From assembly GCA_038210445.1 (NCBI GenBank), contig JBBQWQ010000004.1, forward strand, positions 124,001 through 188,000: 64,000 bases of DNA. The letters are read 5' to 3'. The position numbers and the translations under genes are program-made. The notes under the pieces were generated by a model. It was not told the DNA's origin and ran no database searches. It saw nothing but the letters and a program-made list of their open reading frames with translations. Shown piece by piece: positions 48,540-56,626 of the stretch. Numbering within the stretch: the first letter of the stretch is position 1; the number at the start of each line of letters is the position of its first letter. Source of the DNA: JABFRG01 sp038210445. GTDB lineage: Bacteria > Myxococcota_A > Polyangia > Polyangiales > Polyangiaceae.

Positions 48540-49472
48540 TCAGGCAGAGGCGGGCAGAACCGCCGGCGCCACAGCCGGGAGCACGATGGAGAACGTGCTG
48601 CCCTTTTGCACCTCGCTCTCGAGCTCGATGCGCCCGCCGTGGGCCCGGACGATGTGCTTCACGATGGCGAGGCCAAGGCCGCTGCCTTCGCGCATACGCG
48701 CCAGGCGATCGTCGATCCGGTAGAACTTGTCGAAAATGCGATTCTGCTCGCGCCGAGGAATTCCGTCGCCGTTGTCGCGCACGTCGATTCGCACTGCTTC
48801 CGGGGCGCCCCGCCGTGCTCGCAAGGTCACCGACGGCGGTATTCCCCCGTACTTGCGCGCGTTGGAGAGCAGGTTGCCGATGGCGTCCACCAACGCTGCG
48901 CGGTCGGCCGAGACCAAGGGCAGGTTGTCTTCCACCTCCACCGTGAACTCGAGGTCCCGGTAACGGTCCGGCCCGAAGGCGGCCACCGCTTCCTCGATGA
49001 TGCCGCTCACCGACTCTTCGTGGAGGTCGTACATCTTGCGCCCGGCCTCCATTCTGCCCCAGTCGAGCAAACGCTCGATGAGCCGCGAGAGGCGCTCCGA
49101 CTCCTTGCTCAGCTGCTCGATGCACTTTTCCTGGGTGGCGCGGTCGTCCTTGGCCAGCTCCAGCGTCTCGACGAAGAGGCGAATGCCCGTGAGGGGCGTG
49201 CGCAGCTCGTGGCTCACCTTGGAGACGAAATCCGCCTGCAGCTCGCTGAGGTTGGCCGCACGCCGAATGAACACCAGCACCAGCACCACGCCAGTGACCA
49301 CCACCGCCACGAACGCAACCGTGAGGATGCCGAAGAGCAGGTTGGCCTGCGCCTCGCCAATGGTCATCAGCAGGATCCCCAGCGAGAGCAGGAGCACCGT
49401 GGGCACGATGACCAGAAACACCAGGAGCGAAACGATGCGCCGATAGCCGAAGCCGAGTCGCGGGGATGCCAC
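48540..49472 (-). CDS. Sensor histidine kinase
   Basis: A 310-residue kinase. Two membrane helices (residues 13-38 and 45-69) flank a very short extracytoplasmic loop, so sensing is probably within the membrane or from a partner. The H-box is FVSKVSHELRTPLTG (His 88) and the ATPase has NLLSNARKYG (N), DNGDGIP (G1), FDKFYRI (F) and GSGLGLAIVKHIV (G2). It should phosphorylate the OmpR-type regulator encoded 42 bases downstream. The C terminus is an Ala/Pro/Val stretch. Confidence 0.94.
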   Translation of the reverse strand: MASPRLGFGYRRIVSLLVFLVIVPTVLLLSLGILLMTIGEAQANLLFGILTVAFVAVVVTGVVLVLVFIRRAANLSELQADFVSKVSHELRTPLTGIRLFVETLELAKDDRATQEKCIEQLSKESERLSRLIERLLDWGRMEAGRKMYDLHEESVSGIIEEAVAAFGPDRYRDLEFTVEVEDNLPLVSADRAALVDAIGNLLSNARKYGGIPPSVTLRARRGAPEAVRIDVRDNGDGIPRREQNRIFDKFYRIDDRLARMREGSGLGLAIVKHIVRAHGGRIELESEVQKGSTFSIVLPAVAPAVLPASA

Positions 49473-49569
49473 GGGTCACCCTTACGCCTTTCGCCGCACC
49501 GCGAAAAGGTCCGCGCGTACGCGGCCTGCGCGGCTCGACAGGCGCGGCCCGTGCTGATACTCGAAAGGG

Positions 49570-49842
49570 ATGAGCGAGCAGAAGGACCTTGAGCAACTTG
49601 CCTCTCTCCAGAAGGTGCGCAAGGTCGTGGTGTACTTGGCGCTCGGGCTCCTGCTCGTGTCGTTCTTCAAGCCCAACGGCGTGCTGAACATCGTCCGCTC
49701 TCTTCTCTGGTGCGGCGCCGGCGTGGTGAGCTTCATGGAAGCCCAGAGCCTCAAGAAGGTGGGCGCCAAGGCGAACAACGCCTACCTGAACGCAGCCATC
49801 TACATCGGCCTCGCGGTCATCGTCTTCTTCATGGCGCGCTGA
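49570..49842 (+). CDS. Small membrane protein of unknown function
   Basis: A 90-residue protein with a short charged N terminus (MSEQKDLEQLASLQKVRK) and three hydrophobic segments at about 19-34, 39-54 and 72-88, ending FFMAR. No signature recognised. It lies divergent from the kinase gene. Confidence 0.65.
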   Translation: MSEQKDLEQLASLQKVRKVVVYLALGLLLVSFFKPNGVLNIVRSLLWCGAGVVSFMEAQSLKKVGAKANNAYLNAAIYIGLAVIVFFMAR

Positions 49843-49896
49843 TCCGTCGCGGCGACGGCCCGATGCTTGCTCCTGAGAGCGATGCAGGAGGCTTCG

Positions 49897-51012
49897 ATGC
49901 GCCGTTCGTCGTTCGTGGGTTTCGTTTTGCTCGCCACCCTGGCCGCCTGTGGGCCCTCGGGTCCCAACAACTACTTCTCTGAACCGTCACAAACCGAGGG
50001 CGCAAACGGGAGCGTCACCACCGGCGGAGGCTCCCTCTTCGAAGGCGACACCGGCGGTCCGCTCGACGCGCGCACCCAGTGCGGCGTCATCCGCTCGACG
50101 GCGTTCCGAACGCACGTGAACATGGTGGTCGTCTACGACCGCTCCGGGAGCATGGGCGATACCGCCGAAAGTGCCTCCTACGACCCGAAAAAGCGATGGA
50201 TTCCGGTGGGCGATGCCATGAAGGCGTTCTTCGCCGACGCCGGCTCCCGAGGAATGCGTGCATCGCTCACGTACTTTCCCAACGCCGCGAATGCCTGCAG
50301 CAGCAGCGCCTACCAGAACGCCGACGTGCCGCTCACCGAGCTGCCGTCGCCGGACCTCGGGGCCTCCATCAATGCGACGGCGCCCCGCGGCGACACCCCG
50401 ACCCGAGCCGCGCTCGCCGGGGCCATCACCCAGGCCGAGCGGATTGCCCAGGGCCATCCCGCTGACAGGACCGTCATCGTCTTGGCGACCGACGGCGAGC
50501 CTTGGTCGTGCGGTGTGAGCAGCTGGGATACGCGGGTGGCCGAGGTCAACGCCATTGCCCTCGACGTGGGCCGGGTGCACGACCGCATTCCCACCTACGT
50601 CATTGGCGTCGGGCCCAGCGTCGACCTCCTCCACCAGGTGGCGGCCGCCGGCGGCACCGAGCATGCACTGCTGGTGCAGGTTGGCGACGCCGCGCGCACC
50701 AAGTCCGAGCTCACCACTGCGCTCACGGCCATTCGCAAGCAGGTATCCACCTGCGAGTTCGCCATCCCGACCCCCGCCGACGGCCGCACCATCGACGTCA
50801 ACAAGGTAGCGGTGGACCTCGAGCGGCCCAACCAGAGCATCGAGTCGCTCACCTACAGCGCCGACTGCGGCGCCGGCGGGGGCTGGCACTTCGACGCAGC
50901 CGACGCGCCGACCCGGGTGGTGCTCTGCCCGAGCACCTGCGACGCCGCAGCCGCAAGCGGCGGCACCACCCAAGTTTCCTTCCATTGCACCGACCAACAG
51001 AAAGTGAAGTGA
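49897..51012 (+). CDS. VWA-domain lipoprotein
   Basis: A 371-residue protein with a signal peptide and lipobox LAAC (Cys 18). A von Willebrand A domain occupies about residues 70-290; the MIDAS motif is VVYDRSGSMGD (Asp 81, Ser 83, Ser 85), followed by PRGDTPTRAALAGAI and VIVLATDGEPWSC, as in integrin-like adhesion modules. A C-terminal beta domain with Cys pairs follows. A surface adhesion or complex-assembly role is likely. Start ATG 49897 is chosen because it directly precedes the signal. Confidence 0.85.
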   Translation: MRRSSFVGFVLLATLAACGPSGPNNYFSEPSQTEGANGSVTTGGGSLFEGDTGGPLDARTQCGVIRSTAFRTHVNMVVVYDRSGSMGDTAESASYDPKKRWIPVGDAMKAFFADAGSRGMRASLTYFPNAANACSSSAYQNADVPLTELPSPDLGASINATAPRGDTPTRAALAGAITQAERIAQGHPADRTVIVLATDGEPWSCGVSSWDTRVAEVNAIALDVGRVHDRIPTYVIGVGPSVDLLHQVAAAGGTEHALLVQVGDAARTKSELTTALTAIRKQVSTCEFAIPTPADGRTIDVNKVAVDLERPNQSIESLTYSADCGAGGGWHFDAADAPTRVVLCPSTCDAAAASGGTTQVSFHCTDQQKVK

Positions 51013-51015
51013 GCC

Positions 51016-51240
51016 ATGCCCCGACGAGCCGCAAAGAACATCGACATCACCGAGGTCATCGACGCCATGGAGCTGGCGGTCGACGATCGCTTCCGCACCT
51101 TCGTGCCGCCGCCCATCAGCGGCATCCACGAGAGCGGCCACTTCGACCCGGCGCTCGCGCTCCCGGTGGTTCGACCCACCGGCACCTCTGCCGAAATCCT
51201 CCTCGACGAGATCGAAGCCTGGTTCGCCAGCGCGCAGTGA
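51016..51240 (+). CDS. Small protein of unknown function downstream of the VWA gene
   Basis: A 74-residue acidic protein, MPRRAAKNIDITEVIDAMELAV at the start, a Pro-rich middle (FVPPPISGIHESGHFDP) and a helix-prone end AEILLDEIEAWFAS. It has no signal peptide, so would act in the cytoplasm. It begins three bases after the VWA stop, which suggests one transcript. Not recognised. Confidence 0.55.
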   Translation: MPRRAAKNIDITEVIDAMELAVDDRFRTFVPPPISGIHESGHFDPALALPVVRPTGTSAEILLDEIEAWFASAQ

Positions 51241-51396
51241 CCACGAAGCTGAGGTCTCGCGAATGACGAGGCGGCATTCGACGGCGCACCACTGCGCGCG
51301 CAACTCGACCGCAACTCAACCGTCTCGTCGTCGCGGGGGGGGCACTTTGACCTGCCAACACGCATGCGAAGTTGACGCGGAGCTCTCGCCGCAGAC

Positions 51397-52272
51397 TTAG
51401 TCGATGAGCGCAGAGAGCATGGCGTTGTACGGCGCGCTGCGTCCCAGCCACAGCTCGAATGCCAAGGCGCCCTGCCGAGCCAGCATGCCGAGCCCGTTCG
51501 ATGCGCGAATTCCCGCTTCCTCGGCCGCCGTGAGAAACGGTGTCCGTGGCGGATTGTAAACAACGTCGAAGGCCACCGCCGACACCGGTACGTCGTTCCA
51601 GGCGACCGCCGCGGCAATCTTCTGGCCGTCGTCGGCGCCCTGCATGCCCGCGCTCGTTGCTTGTATAATGCACGTTGCTCGCGCGTCGTCCGCTCCGGGC
51701 GCGAGCGGCCGGCAAACAATCTCTGTGTGCAGGCCAAACTTGCCGAGACGCTCCCCGAGGTCGGCGGTCAAGCGCTCGCCGGCGAGCGCGTCGTCCTCGA
51801 AGGCCCGGGCGCGGATCTCGATGCGCTGGGCCGAAAGGTCGCGCGCCAGCGCCACCACCGCAGAGCGCGCCGCGCCCCCGGAGCCGAGGATGATGGCGAC
51901 CCCGCCCGCGAAGCTCGCCTCGGGCGCCAGGTTGCGCAGCTCCTCGGCGACCGCCGCCACGTCGGTGTTGTACGCCTTGAGCCGACCGCGCGAGCTCCGG
52001 GTGATGGTGTTGGCGGCGCCCACCATGGCCGCGCCTTCGTCGACCTCGTCGACCAGCGCGAGGACCGCTTGCTTGTGGGGGATGGTGACGTTGTACCCGT
52101 CGAAGAGGCCGCGCCGCAGCTGTTCGATGGCCGCCGGCAGTTCCTTTGCCTCGACCCGCCGCGCTTCGTACTGGTGGGGCATGCCCAGCGCCGCGAAGCC
52201 GGCCGCGTGCATGCGTGGCGATTTGGAGTGGCCGATGGGGTCGCCGAGAACGGCAAAGCGAAGGGCGCTCAC
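51397..52272 (-). CDS. aroE: Shikimate dehydrogenase
   Basis: A 291-residue enzyme of the shikimate pathway reducing 3-dehydroshikimate with NADPH. Substrate contacts are in GDPIGHSKSPRMH (10-22), NVTIPHKQ with catalytic Lys 67 and AYNTD (Asp 104). The NADP loop is GSGGAARS at 130-137, and RASNGLGMLARQGALAFELW is the usual C-terminal block. Its ATG overlaps the stop of xseA by four bases. Confidence 0.95.
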   Translation of the reverse strand: MSALRFAVLGDPIGHSKSPRMHAAGFAALGMPHQYEARRVEAKELPAAIEQLRRGLFDGYNVTIPHKQAVLALVDEVDEGAAMVGAANTITRSSRGRLKAYNTDVAAVAEELRNLAPEASFAGGVAIILGSGGAARSAVVALARDLSAQRIEIRARAFEDDALAGERLTADLGERLGKFGLHTEIVCRPLAPGADDARATCIIQATSAGMQGADDGQKIAAAVAWNDVPVSAVAFDVVYNPPRTPFLTAAEEAGIRASNGLGMLARQGALAFELWLGRSAPYNAMLSALID

Positions 52273-53903
52273 GGATCACCGACCTTCGGCGGAGTGGCCG
52301 TGCTCTCCACGGTGGCACGCAGCTCGCCCTCTTCGAGCACGATGCGCAGAGGGTCCCCGACCTTCACGTCGGCGGCGCGTCGCAGCGCATGGCCCTGGCG
52401 ATCCAGCGTGATGGAGTAGCCGCGTGCGAGCACCTTGAGGGGGCTCAGCGCGTCCAGCTGCGCAGACGTGCGGCCCAGCCGCGCATGGGCCCGCGAAAGC
52501 GAATGCCGCTGGGCTGCCTGCAAGCGCAGGAGCGCGCCGTCTACGAACGACCGCTGCTGCGCCAGCACGCGCCCCGGGTGGCGGGCGAGCAGGCGCGCTC
52601 GCAGGGCCTGGGTGGTGCGGCCGCGACGCGTCATCGACCGGCCGAGGGCGCTCTCCAGGCGCCCGCGCAGCTCGTCGACCCGTTGCTGGTGCGCCGCGAG
52701 CCCGAGCCGCGGATCACCCAACTTGCGCTCGATGCGCCCGAGCAAAAGCCGCCGCCGCGCCACCTGCTGATGCATGGCCCGCTCGAGGCGACCATGGCGC
52801 TCACGAAAGAGGGCGCCCACCGCTGCGCGGTCGGGCACTACCAGCTCGGCCGCCTGCGAAGGCGTAGCGGCGCGCGCGTCGGCGGCGAAATCCGTGAGGG
52901 TTACATCTACTTCGTGGCCCACCGCGCTCACCACGGGCACCGCGCATCCGGCCACCGCGCGCACCAATGCTTCGTCATTGAATGCCATGAGATCGTCGCT
53001 CGATCCTCCGCCGCGGCCCACGATGATGACGTCGACGCCCTTCACCGTGCAGAGGGCGGCCAGTGCGCGGCGCACCGACTCCGCCGCGGTAGGCCCTTGT
53101 ACCGTGGCCGGCGCCAAAAGGATGTGCGCGCCGCCCCGACGAAACGCCACGTTGCGAATGTCGTGGATGACGGCGCCGGTTCGGCTCGTCACCACGCCCA
53201 CGATGCGCGGCGATCGGGGTAGGGGCTTCTTGCGCGCGGGGTCGAAGAGCCCCTCTGCCTGGAGCTTCTCCTTGAGGCGGGCCAGCGCCTCCAGCAGAGC
53301 CCCTGCGCCCTGGGGCTCCACCCGGTCGGCGACGAACTGCGTGCGCCCGCGCGGCGCCCAGTAGGTCATCCGTCCCCGCAGCTTCACGCGCGCGCCGTCC
53401 TTGACCCGGTCGCGCATGCGCGGCGTCAGGCCGGTCTTGTAGATCACCACGTCTACGGTGGCCTCTTCCTCTTCGTCTTTCAGTGTAAAGTACAGGTGAC
53501 CGCGGGGCGCCGGGCGCGCATTGGTGATTTCACCATGCGCCCACAGCGGCCGCAGAAAGCGATCGTCGAGGGCGCGCTTGGTCATGCGCCCGAGGGCGCC
53601 CACGCTGATGGCTTCCTCCGCATCGGCCGCCCCGGTGGCAGACGCCGTGCGGCTCGGCGCAGGAGGCGGCGGTGGCGGGGCCGATGGCGGCGCGCGCGGG
53701 CGGGGAGGACGCTGTAGCTCCTCGGGGCCTTCGTCCATGAAAAAGGGAAGCTCCTCGAGTATCGCCGCCAACGACGGCTCGATCTCGTCCGGCATCCGGC
53801 GCTCCGGAGCGGGCATCGAATCGAGGGCGCGCGTGCTCGGTGGCGTCGACGCCGTCGGCGCCTTTTGAAAATCCAGCGGCAGCGTGCGCTTGTCTCCCTT
53901 CAC
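52269..53903 (-). CDS. xseA: Exodeoxyribonuclease VII large subunit with long N-terminal extension
   Basis: A 544-residue XseA. An OB-fold (LWAHGEITNARPAPRGHLYFTLKD) precedes the catalytic domain with VVTSRTGAVIHDIRNVAFRR, IIVGRGGGSSDDLMAFNDE and SAVGHEVDVTLTDFAADARAATPSQAAEL, which are the family hallmarks; a long helical C-terminal region and a final YSITLDRQGHALRRAADVKVGD domain follow. An extra ~95 N-terminal residues rich in Pro/Ala/Glu are absent from the ~450-residue E. coli protein. The small subunit gene xseB is not seen in the window. Confidence 0.95.
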   Translation of the reverse strand: MKGDKRTLPLDFQKAPTASTPPSTRALDSMPAPERRMPDEIEPSLAAILEELPFFMDEGPEELQRPPRPRAPPSAPPPPPPAPSRTASATGAADAEEAISVGALGRMTKRALDDRFLRPLWAHGEITNARPAPRGHLYFTLKDEEEEATVDVVIYKTGLTPRMRDRVKDGARVKLRGRMTYWAPRGRTQFVADRVEPQGAGALLEALARLKEKLQAEGLFDPARKKPLPRSPRIVGVVTSRTGAVIHDIRNVAFRRGGAHILLAPATVQGPTAAESVRRALAALCTVKGVDVIIVGRGGGSSDDLMAFNDEALVRAVAGCAVPVVSAVGHEVDVTLTDFAADARAATPSQAAELVVPDRAAVGALFRERHGRLERAMHQQVARRRLLLGRIERKLGDPRLGLAAHQQRVDELRGRLESALGRSMTRRGRTTQALRARLLARHPGRVLAQQRSFVDGALLRLQAAQRHSLSRAHARLGRTSAQLDALSPLKVLARGYSITLDRQGHALRRAADVKVGDPLRIVLEEGELRATVESTATPPKVGDP

Positions 53904-53978
53904 CCTCCCTTGTTCTTAGGGGAATCGCTGGCAAAAGTCCGCCTTTTCTGTCGGCTTCGCGGGTGGTAGTCGTCGCTC

Positions 53979-55493
53979 ATGGCGAAAAAATTCCGGAAAG
54001 TTCTCGTGGCCAATCGCGGAGAGATCGCCGTGCGCGTCACCCGCACCCTCCACGAGATGGGCATCGCCTCGGTGGCCATCTATTCCGACGCCGATCGCGC
54101 CGCGCTCCACGTGCGCGTGGCCGACGAAGCCTACAATGTGGGGCCCGCTGCAGCCTCCGAGAGCTACCTGCGCATCGATCGCGTGCTCGACGCCGCCAAG
54201 AAGGCCGGCTGCGACGCGGTGCACCCAGGCTACGGCTTCCTCAGCGAGAACCCAGACTTCGCCGACGCCTGCGAGGCCAAAGGCATCACCTTCATCGGGC
54301 CGCCCGGCAGCGCCATGCGGCAGCTCGGCTCCAAGACGGCGGCGCGCAAGAAAATGGGCGACGCCGGTGTGCCCATCGTCCCCGGCGCCACCTGCGAGAC
54401 CACCGACGAGGCCACCGCGGCCGCCATCAAGATCGGCTTCCCGGTGATGCTCAAGGCCTCGGCCGGCGGCGGTGGCAAGGGCATGCGCTTGGTGAACGAT
54501 GCCAGCGAGATGGCCAGCGCCTGGGAGCGCGCCCGCAGCGAGGCCAAGAAGTTCTTCGGCGACGACACCGTCTACCTCGAGAAGGCCCTCATCAAGCCTC
54601 GGCACGTCGAGATCCAGGTCCTCGGCGATCGCGACGGCAACACCGTGCACGTGTTCGAGCGCGACTGCTCCATCCAGCGGCGCAACCAAAAGGTGGTCGA
54701 GGAGACGCCCTCGCCCGCGGCATCGCGCGATCTCGTTGCCAAGATGGGCGCCATCGCGGTGCAAGGCTCCAAAGCAGTGGGCTACTTCTCCGCCGGCACC
54801 TTCGAGTTCCTCCTGGCCCCCGACGGCGCCTTCTACTTCCTCGAGATGAACACGAGGCTCCAGGTGGAGCACCCGGTCACGGAGCTGGTCACCGGCCTCG
54901 ATCTGGTGCGCGAGATGGTGCTCATCGCCCAGGGCGAGAAGCTGGGCTTCGCGCAGGAAGACCTTCACTCACGCGGCGCGGCCATCGAGTGCCGCATCTA
55001 CGCCGAAGACCCGGCCAGCGGCTTTCTTCCTTCGCCCGGCAAGATCGAGAACCTGGTCACCCCCTCGGGCCCCGGTGTTCGCGACGACGGCGGCGCCTAC
55101 CCGGGCTGCACCATCTCGAGCTTCTACGACCCGCTCATCTCCAAGCTCAGCGTCTGGGCCCCCGACCGCGAGCGCGCCGTCGCCCGCATGCGCCGCGCCC
55201 TGGGCGAGTACATCGTCACCGGCATCCGCACCAACCTCGCCTTCCACGAGAAGCTCTTCACTCACCCCGACTTCATCGCCGGCAACTACGACACCGGCTT
55301 CCTCGAGCGCAACACCGCCGACCTCCTCGGCTACCCCAAGGTCGCCGCCGAGCAGCGCGAAGCGGTCGCCGTCGCCGTCGCCATCGCCGCCGCCCGCCTC
55401 GAGCGAGCCACCGGCGCCCAGCAGGCCCAGGCCGGCCAATCCGGCTCGCAGGTCTCGCCTTGGGTACAATCCCACCGCCTTCGGGGAAGGTGA
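53979..55493 (+). CDS. accC: Biotin carboxylase subunit of an acyl-CoA carboxylase
   Basis: A 504-residue ATP-grasp biotin carboxylase: KVLVANRGEIAVRVTRTLHE at the start, HPGYGFLSENPDFA, the Gly-rich ATP loop SAGGGGKGMR, EKALIKPRHVEIQVLGD, FLEMNTRLQVEHPVTE and RGAAIECRIYAEDP. Its length is typical of a biotin carboxylase without a BCCP domain. It should pair with a beta subunit such as the one at 3156. The final ~60 residues (Ala/Gln/Ser-rich) look unstructured. It ends in a repeat-rich intergenic region. Confidence 0.93.
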   Translation: MAKKFRKVLVANRGEIAVRVTRTLHEMGIASVAIYSDADRAALHVRVADEAYNVGPAAASESYLRIDRVLDAAKKAGCDAVHPGYGFLSENPDFADACEAKGITFIGPPGSAMRQLGSKTAARKKMGDAGVPIVPGATCETTDEATAAAIKIGFPVMLKASAGGGGKGMRLVNDASEMASAWERARSEAKKFFGDDTVYLEKALIKPRHVEIQVLGDRDGNTVHVFERDCSIQRRNQKVVEETPSPAASRDLVAKMGAIAVQGSKAVGYFSAGTFEFLLAPDGAFYFLEMNTRLQVEHPVTELVTGLDLVREMVLIAQGEKLGFAQEDLHSRGAAIECRIYAEDPASGFLPSPGKIENLVTPSGPGVRDDGGAYPGCTISSFYDPLISKLSVWAPDRERAVARMRRALGEYIVTGIRTNLAFHEKLFTHPDFIAGNYDTGFLERNTADLLGYPKVAAEQREAVAVAVAIAAARLERATGAQQAQAGQSGSQVSPWVQSHRLRGR

Positions 55494-55629
55494 CCGAATT
55501 TGGGCGATACCTTCGCGCCAGCGTCGTCGGGCGTGCTCATGAACAGGAGTTCATTCCGCGCGACCCTCCTAGCTGGACGCTCGGTCTCCCCCAAATTCGA
55601 TTCACCTTCGTCGCCACTTCGCCCGCGCG

Positions 55630-55833
55630 AAGGCGACCAACGCTGACCGCACTTGCTCGCGCGAAGGTGACGCGCGACTTACGCCCACCAGGCCCGCAAG
55701 GTGACCACCGCTGACCGCACTTGCTCGCGCGAAGGTGACGCGCGAACTACGCCCACCAGGCCCGCAAGGCGACCACCGCGGACCGCCCCTGCCTGCGCGA
55801 AGCTGACCACCGCGGACCGACGCAACGAAGCGC
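55630..55833. repeat. Six tandem 34-bp units organised as 68-bp dimers
   Basis: Units start at 55630, 55664, 55698, 55732, 55766 and 55800, each beginning AAGGTGAC or a one-base variant (AAGGCGAC, AAGCTGAC). Odd and even units differ, so the array is best read as a 68-bp unit; the first two copies are nearly identical, differing at a few bases. The last dimer is diverged. Spacer-like sequence is absent, so it is not CRISPR. Confidence 0.75.
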
Positions 55834-55848
55834 CCCGCGCACCATTAT

Positions 55849-55861
55849 GTGCAAATTGCAC
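55849..55861. repeat. Dispersed palindrome GTGYA-N3-TGCAC, site 9, intergenic
   Basis: The plus strand reads GTGCA-AAT-TGCAC, with perfect arms, followed by AAAAA. This is the only exact copy wholly outside genes, and it lies directly between the tandem repeats and the long inverted repeat. Confidence 0.8.
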
Positions 55862-55863
55862 AA

Positions 55864-55886
55864 AAATAAGCGCCGCAAATAAGCGC
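55864..55886. repeat. Short direct repeat AAATAAGCGC
   Basis: AAATAAGCGC occurs at 55864-55873 and again at 55877-55886, 13 bp apart, immediately after the palindrome copy, in an A/T-rich pocket of an otherwise G/C-rich region. Confidence 0.6.
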
Positions 55887-55893
55887 AAATCGC

Positions 55894-56017
55894 GTGAACG
55901 GCGCGAAGACGCGAGCGAGCGGGCGGCGGCTAGGGAGGGCTGCGCGGAGCGACCTCCTGGTCGTGAGCACACCCGACCGACGCCCCCGCCCGCGCAGCCG
56001 CGTCTTCGCCCGTTCAC
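55894..56017. repeat. 124-bp imperfect inverted repeat (long hairpin)
   Basis: The left arm (55894-55913, beginning GTGAACGG) pairs with the right arm (55999-56017, ending CCGTTCAC) with one bulged base; interior pairing continues through GCGGGCGG and CCGCCCGC blocks, and a small CGACC-GGTCG hairpin occupies the tip. The whole could form a long stem-loop ending at the stop codon of the reverse lipoprotein gene. It may be a bidirectional terminator, a MITE-like element or a structured RNA. Confidence 0.6.
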
Positions 56018-56533
56018 TCAGGGGCCGGCGTCGAGGCCCGGCGGAATGCACTCGGTGGGGCAGCGCTGACCGGCGCAGAGCGCGATGCTCTGGCCCAGCG
56101 CCTGGGTGTCGGCGGAGACGCCGCTGAAGGCGGTGATGCCGCACACCAGGGCGTCGTTTTGACCCTTGGCGGTGGGCAGGCAGTTGAGGAACTTCACCAC
56201 AGCGTCGCGGCACTCGCAGTCGTCGTTGCAGGCCGAGAGGTCGGTGCCGCACTTGACCTTGAGGCACGAGACGCAGCCGCTCGTCGATTGACCGGAGTCG
56301 CCGAACGAAGCATCGACGATGGGGAGCTCGGTGATGCTCGCGTCTGGGCAGGCGACGACCTTCACGTCCTTGCTCGCATCCTTGGCGCCGGTTTCGACCG
56401 GGGCGTCGAGGGTCGCATCGGCGGCGCTGCCCGCATCGATGGGCGTCGAGGCGGTGCTGCCGCACCCTTGCACCGCGAAGGCGCCCAGCGCCAGTGAGGA
56501 CGAAATCACGACCATCCAGTTTCGCATGCGCAT
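56018..56533 (-). CDS. Cys-rich secreted lipoprotein of unknown function
   Basis: A 171-residue protein with signal peptide (MRMRNWMVVISSSLALGAFAVQGCGS), lipobox VQGC, a Thr/Ala/Asp linker and a Cys-rich C-terminal part (SGCVSCLKVKCGTDLSACNDDCECRD, NCLPTAKGQND, LCAGQRCPTEC) that likely forms a small disulfide-bonded domain. ATG 56533 is preferred because GGAGGAGT lies at a good distance upstream. Function unknown. Confidence 0.75.
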   Translation of the reverse strand: MRMRNWMVVISSSLALGAFAVQGCGSTASTPIDAGSAADATLDAPVETGAKDASKDVKVVACPDASITELPIVDASFGDSGQSTSGCVSCLKVKCGTDLSACNDDCECRDAVVKFLNCLPTAKGQNDALVCGITAFSGVSADTQALGQSIALCAGQRCPTECIPPGLDAGP

Positions 56534-56626
56534 GGGCCACTCCTCCGCAATCGCCAAGTTACCGAGTCACAGTTATACGCGGCATTGGCCGCCACGCGAG
56601 GGATTTCGGCTACAGTACCCGTGCCC

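Larger units (their letters stand above)
55494..56017. other. Repeat-rich convergent intergenic region
   Basis: A 524-base region between convergent genes (accC and a reverse lipoprotein gene). No gene is convincing here. It contains tandem 34-bp repeats (55630-55833), one exact copy of the dispersed palindrome (55849-55861), a short direct repeat (55864-55886) and a long imperfect inverted repeat (55894-56017), described separately. Confidence 0.7.

Noticed and set aside
55630..55833. CRISPR array
   Set aside because: The repeat is contiguous (34/68-bp tandem) without unique spacers, and no cas genes are nearby.
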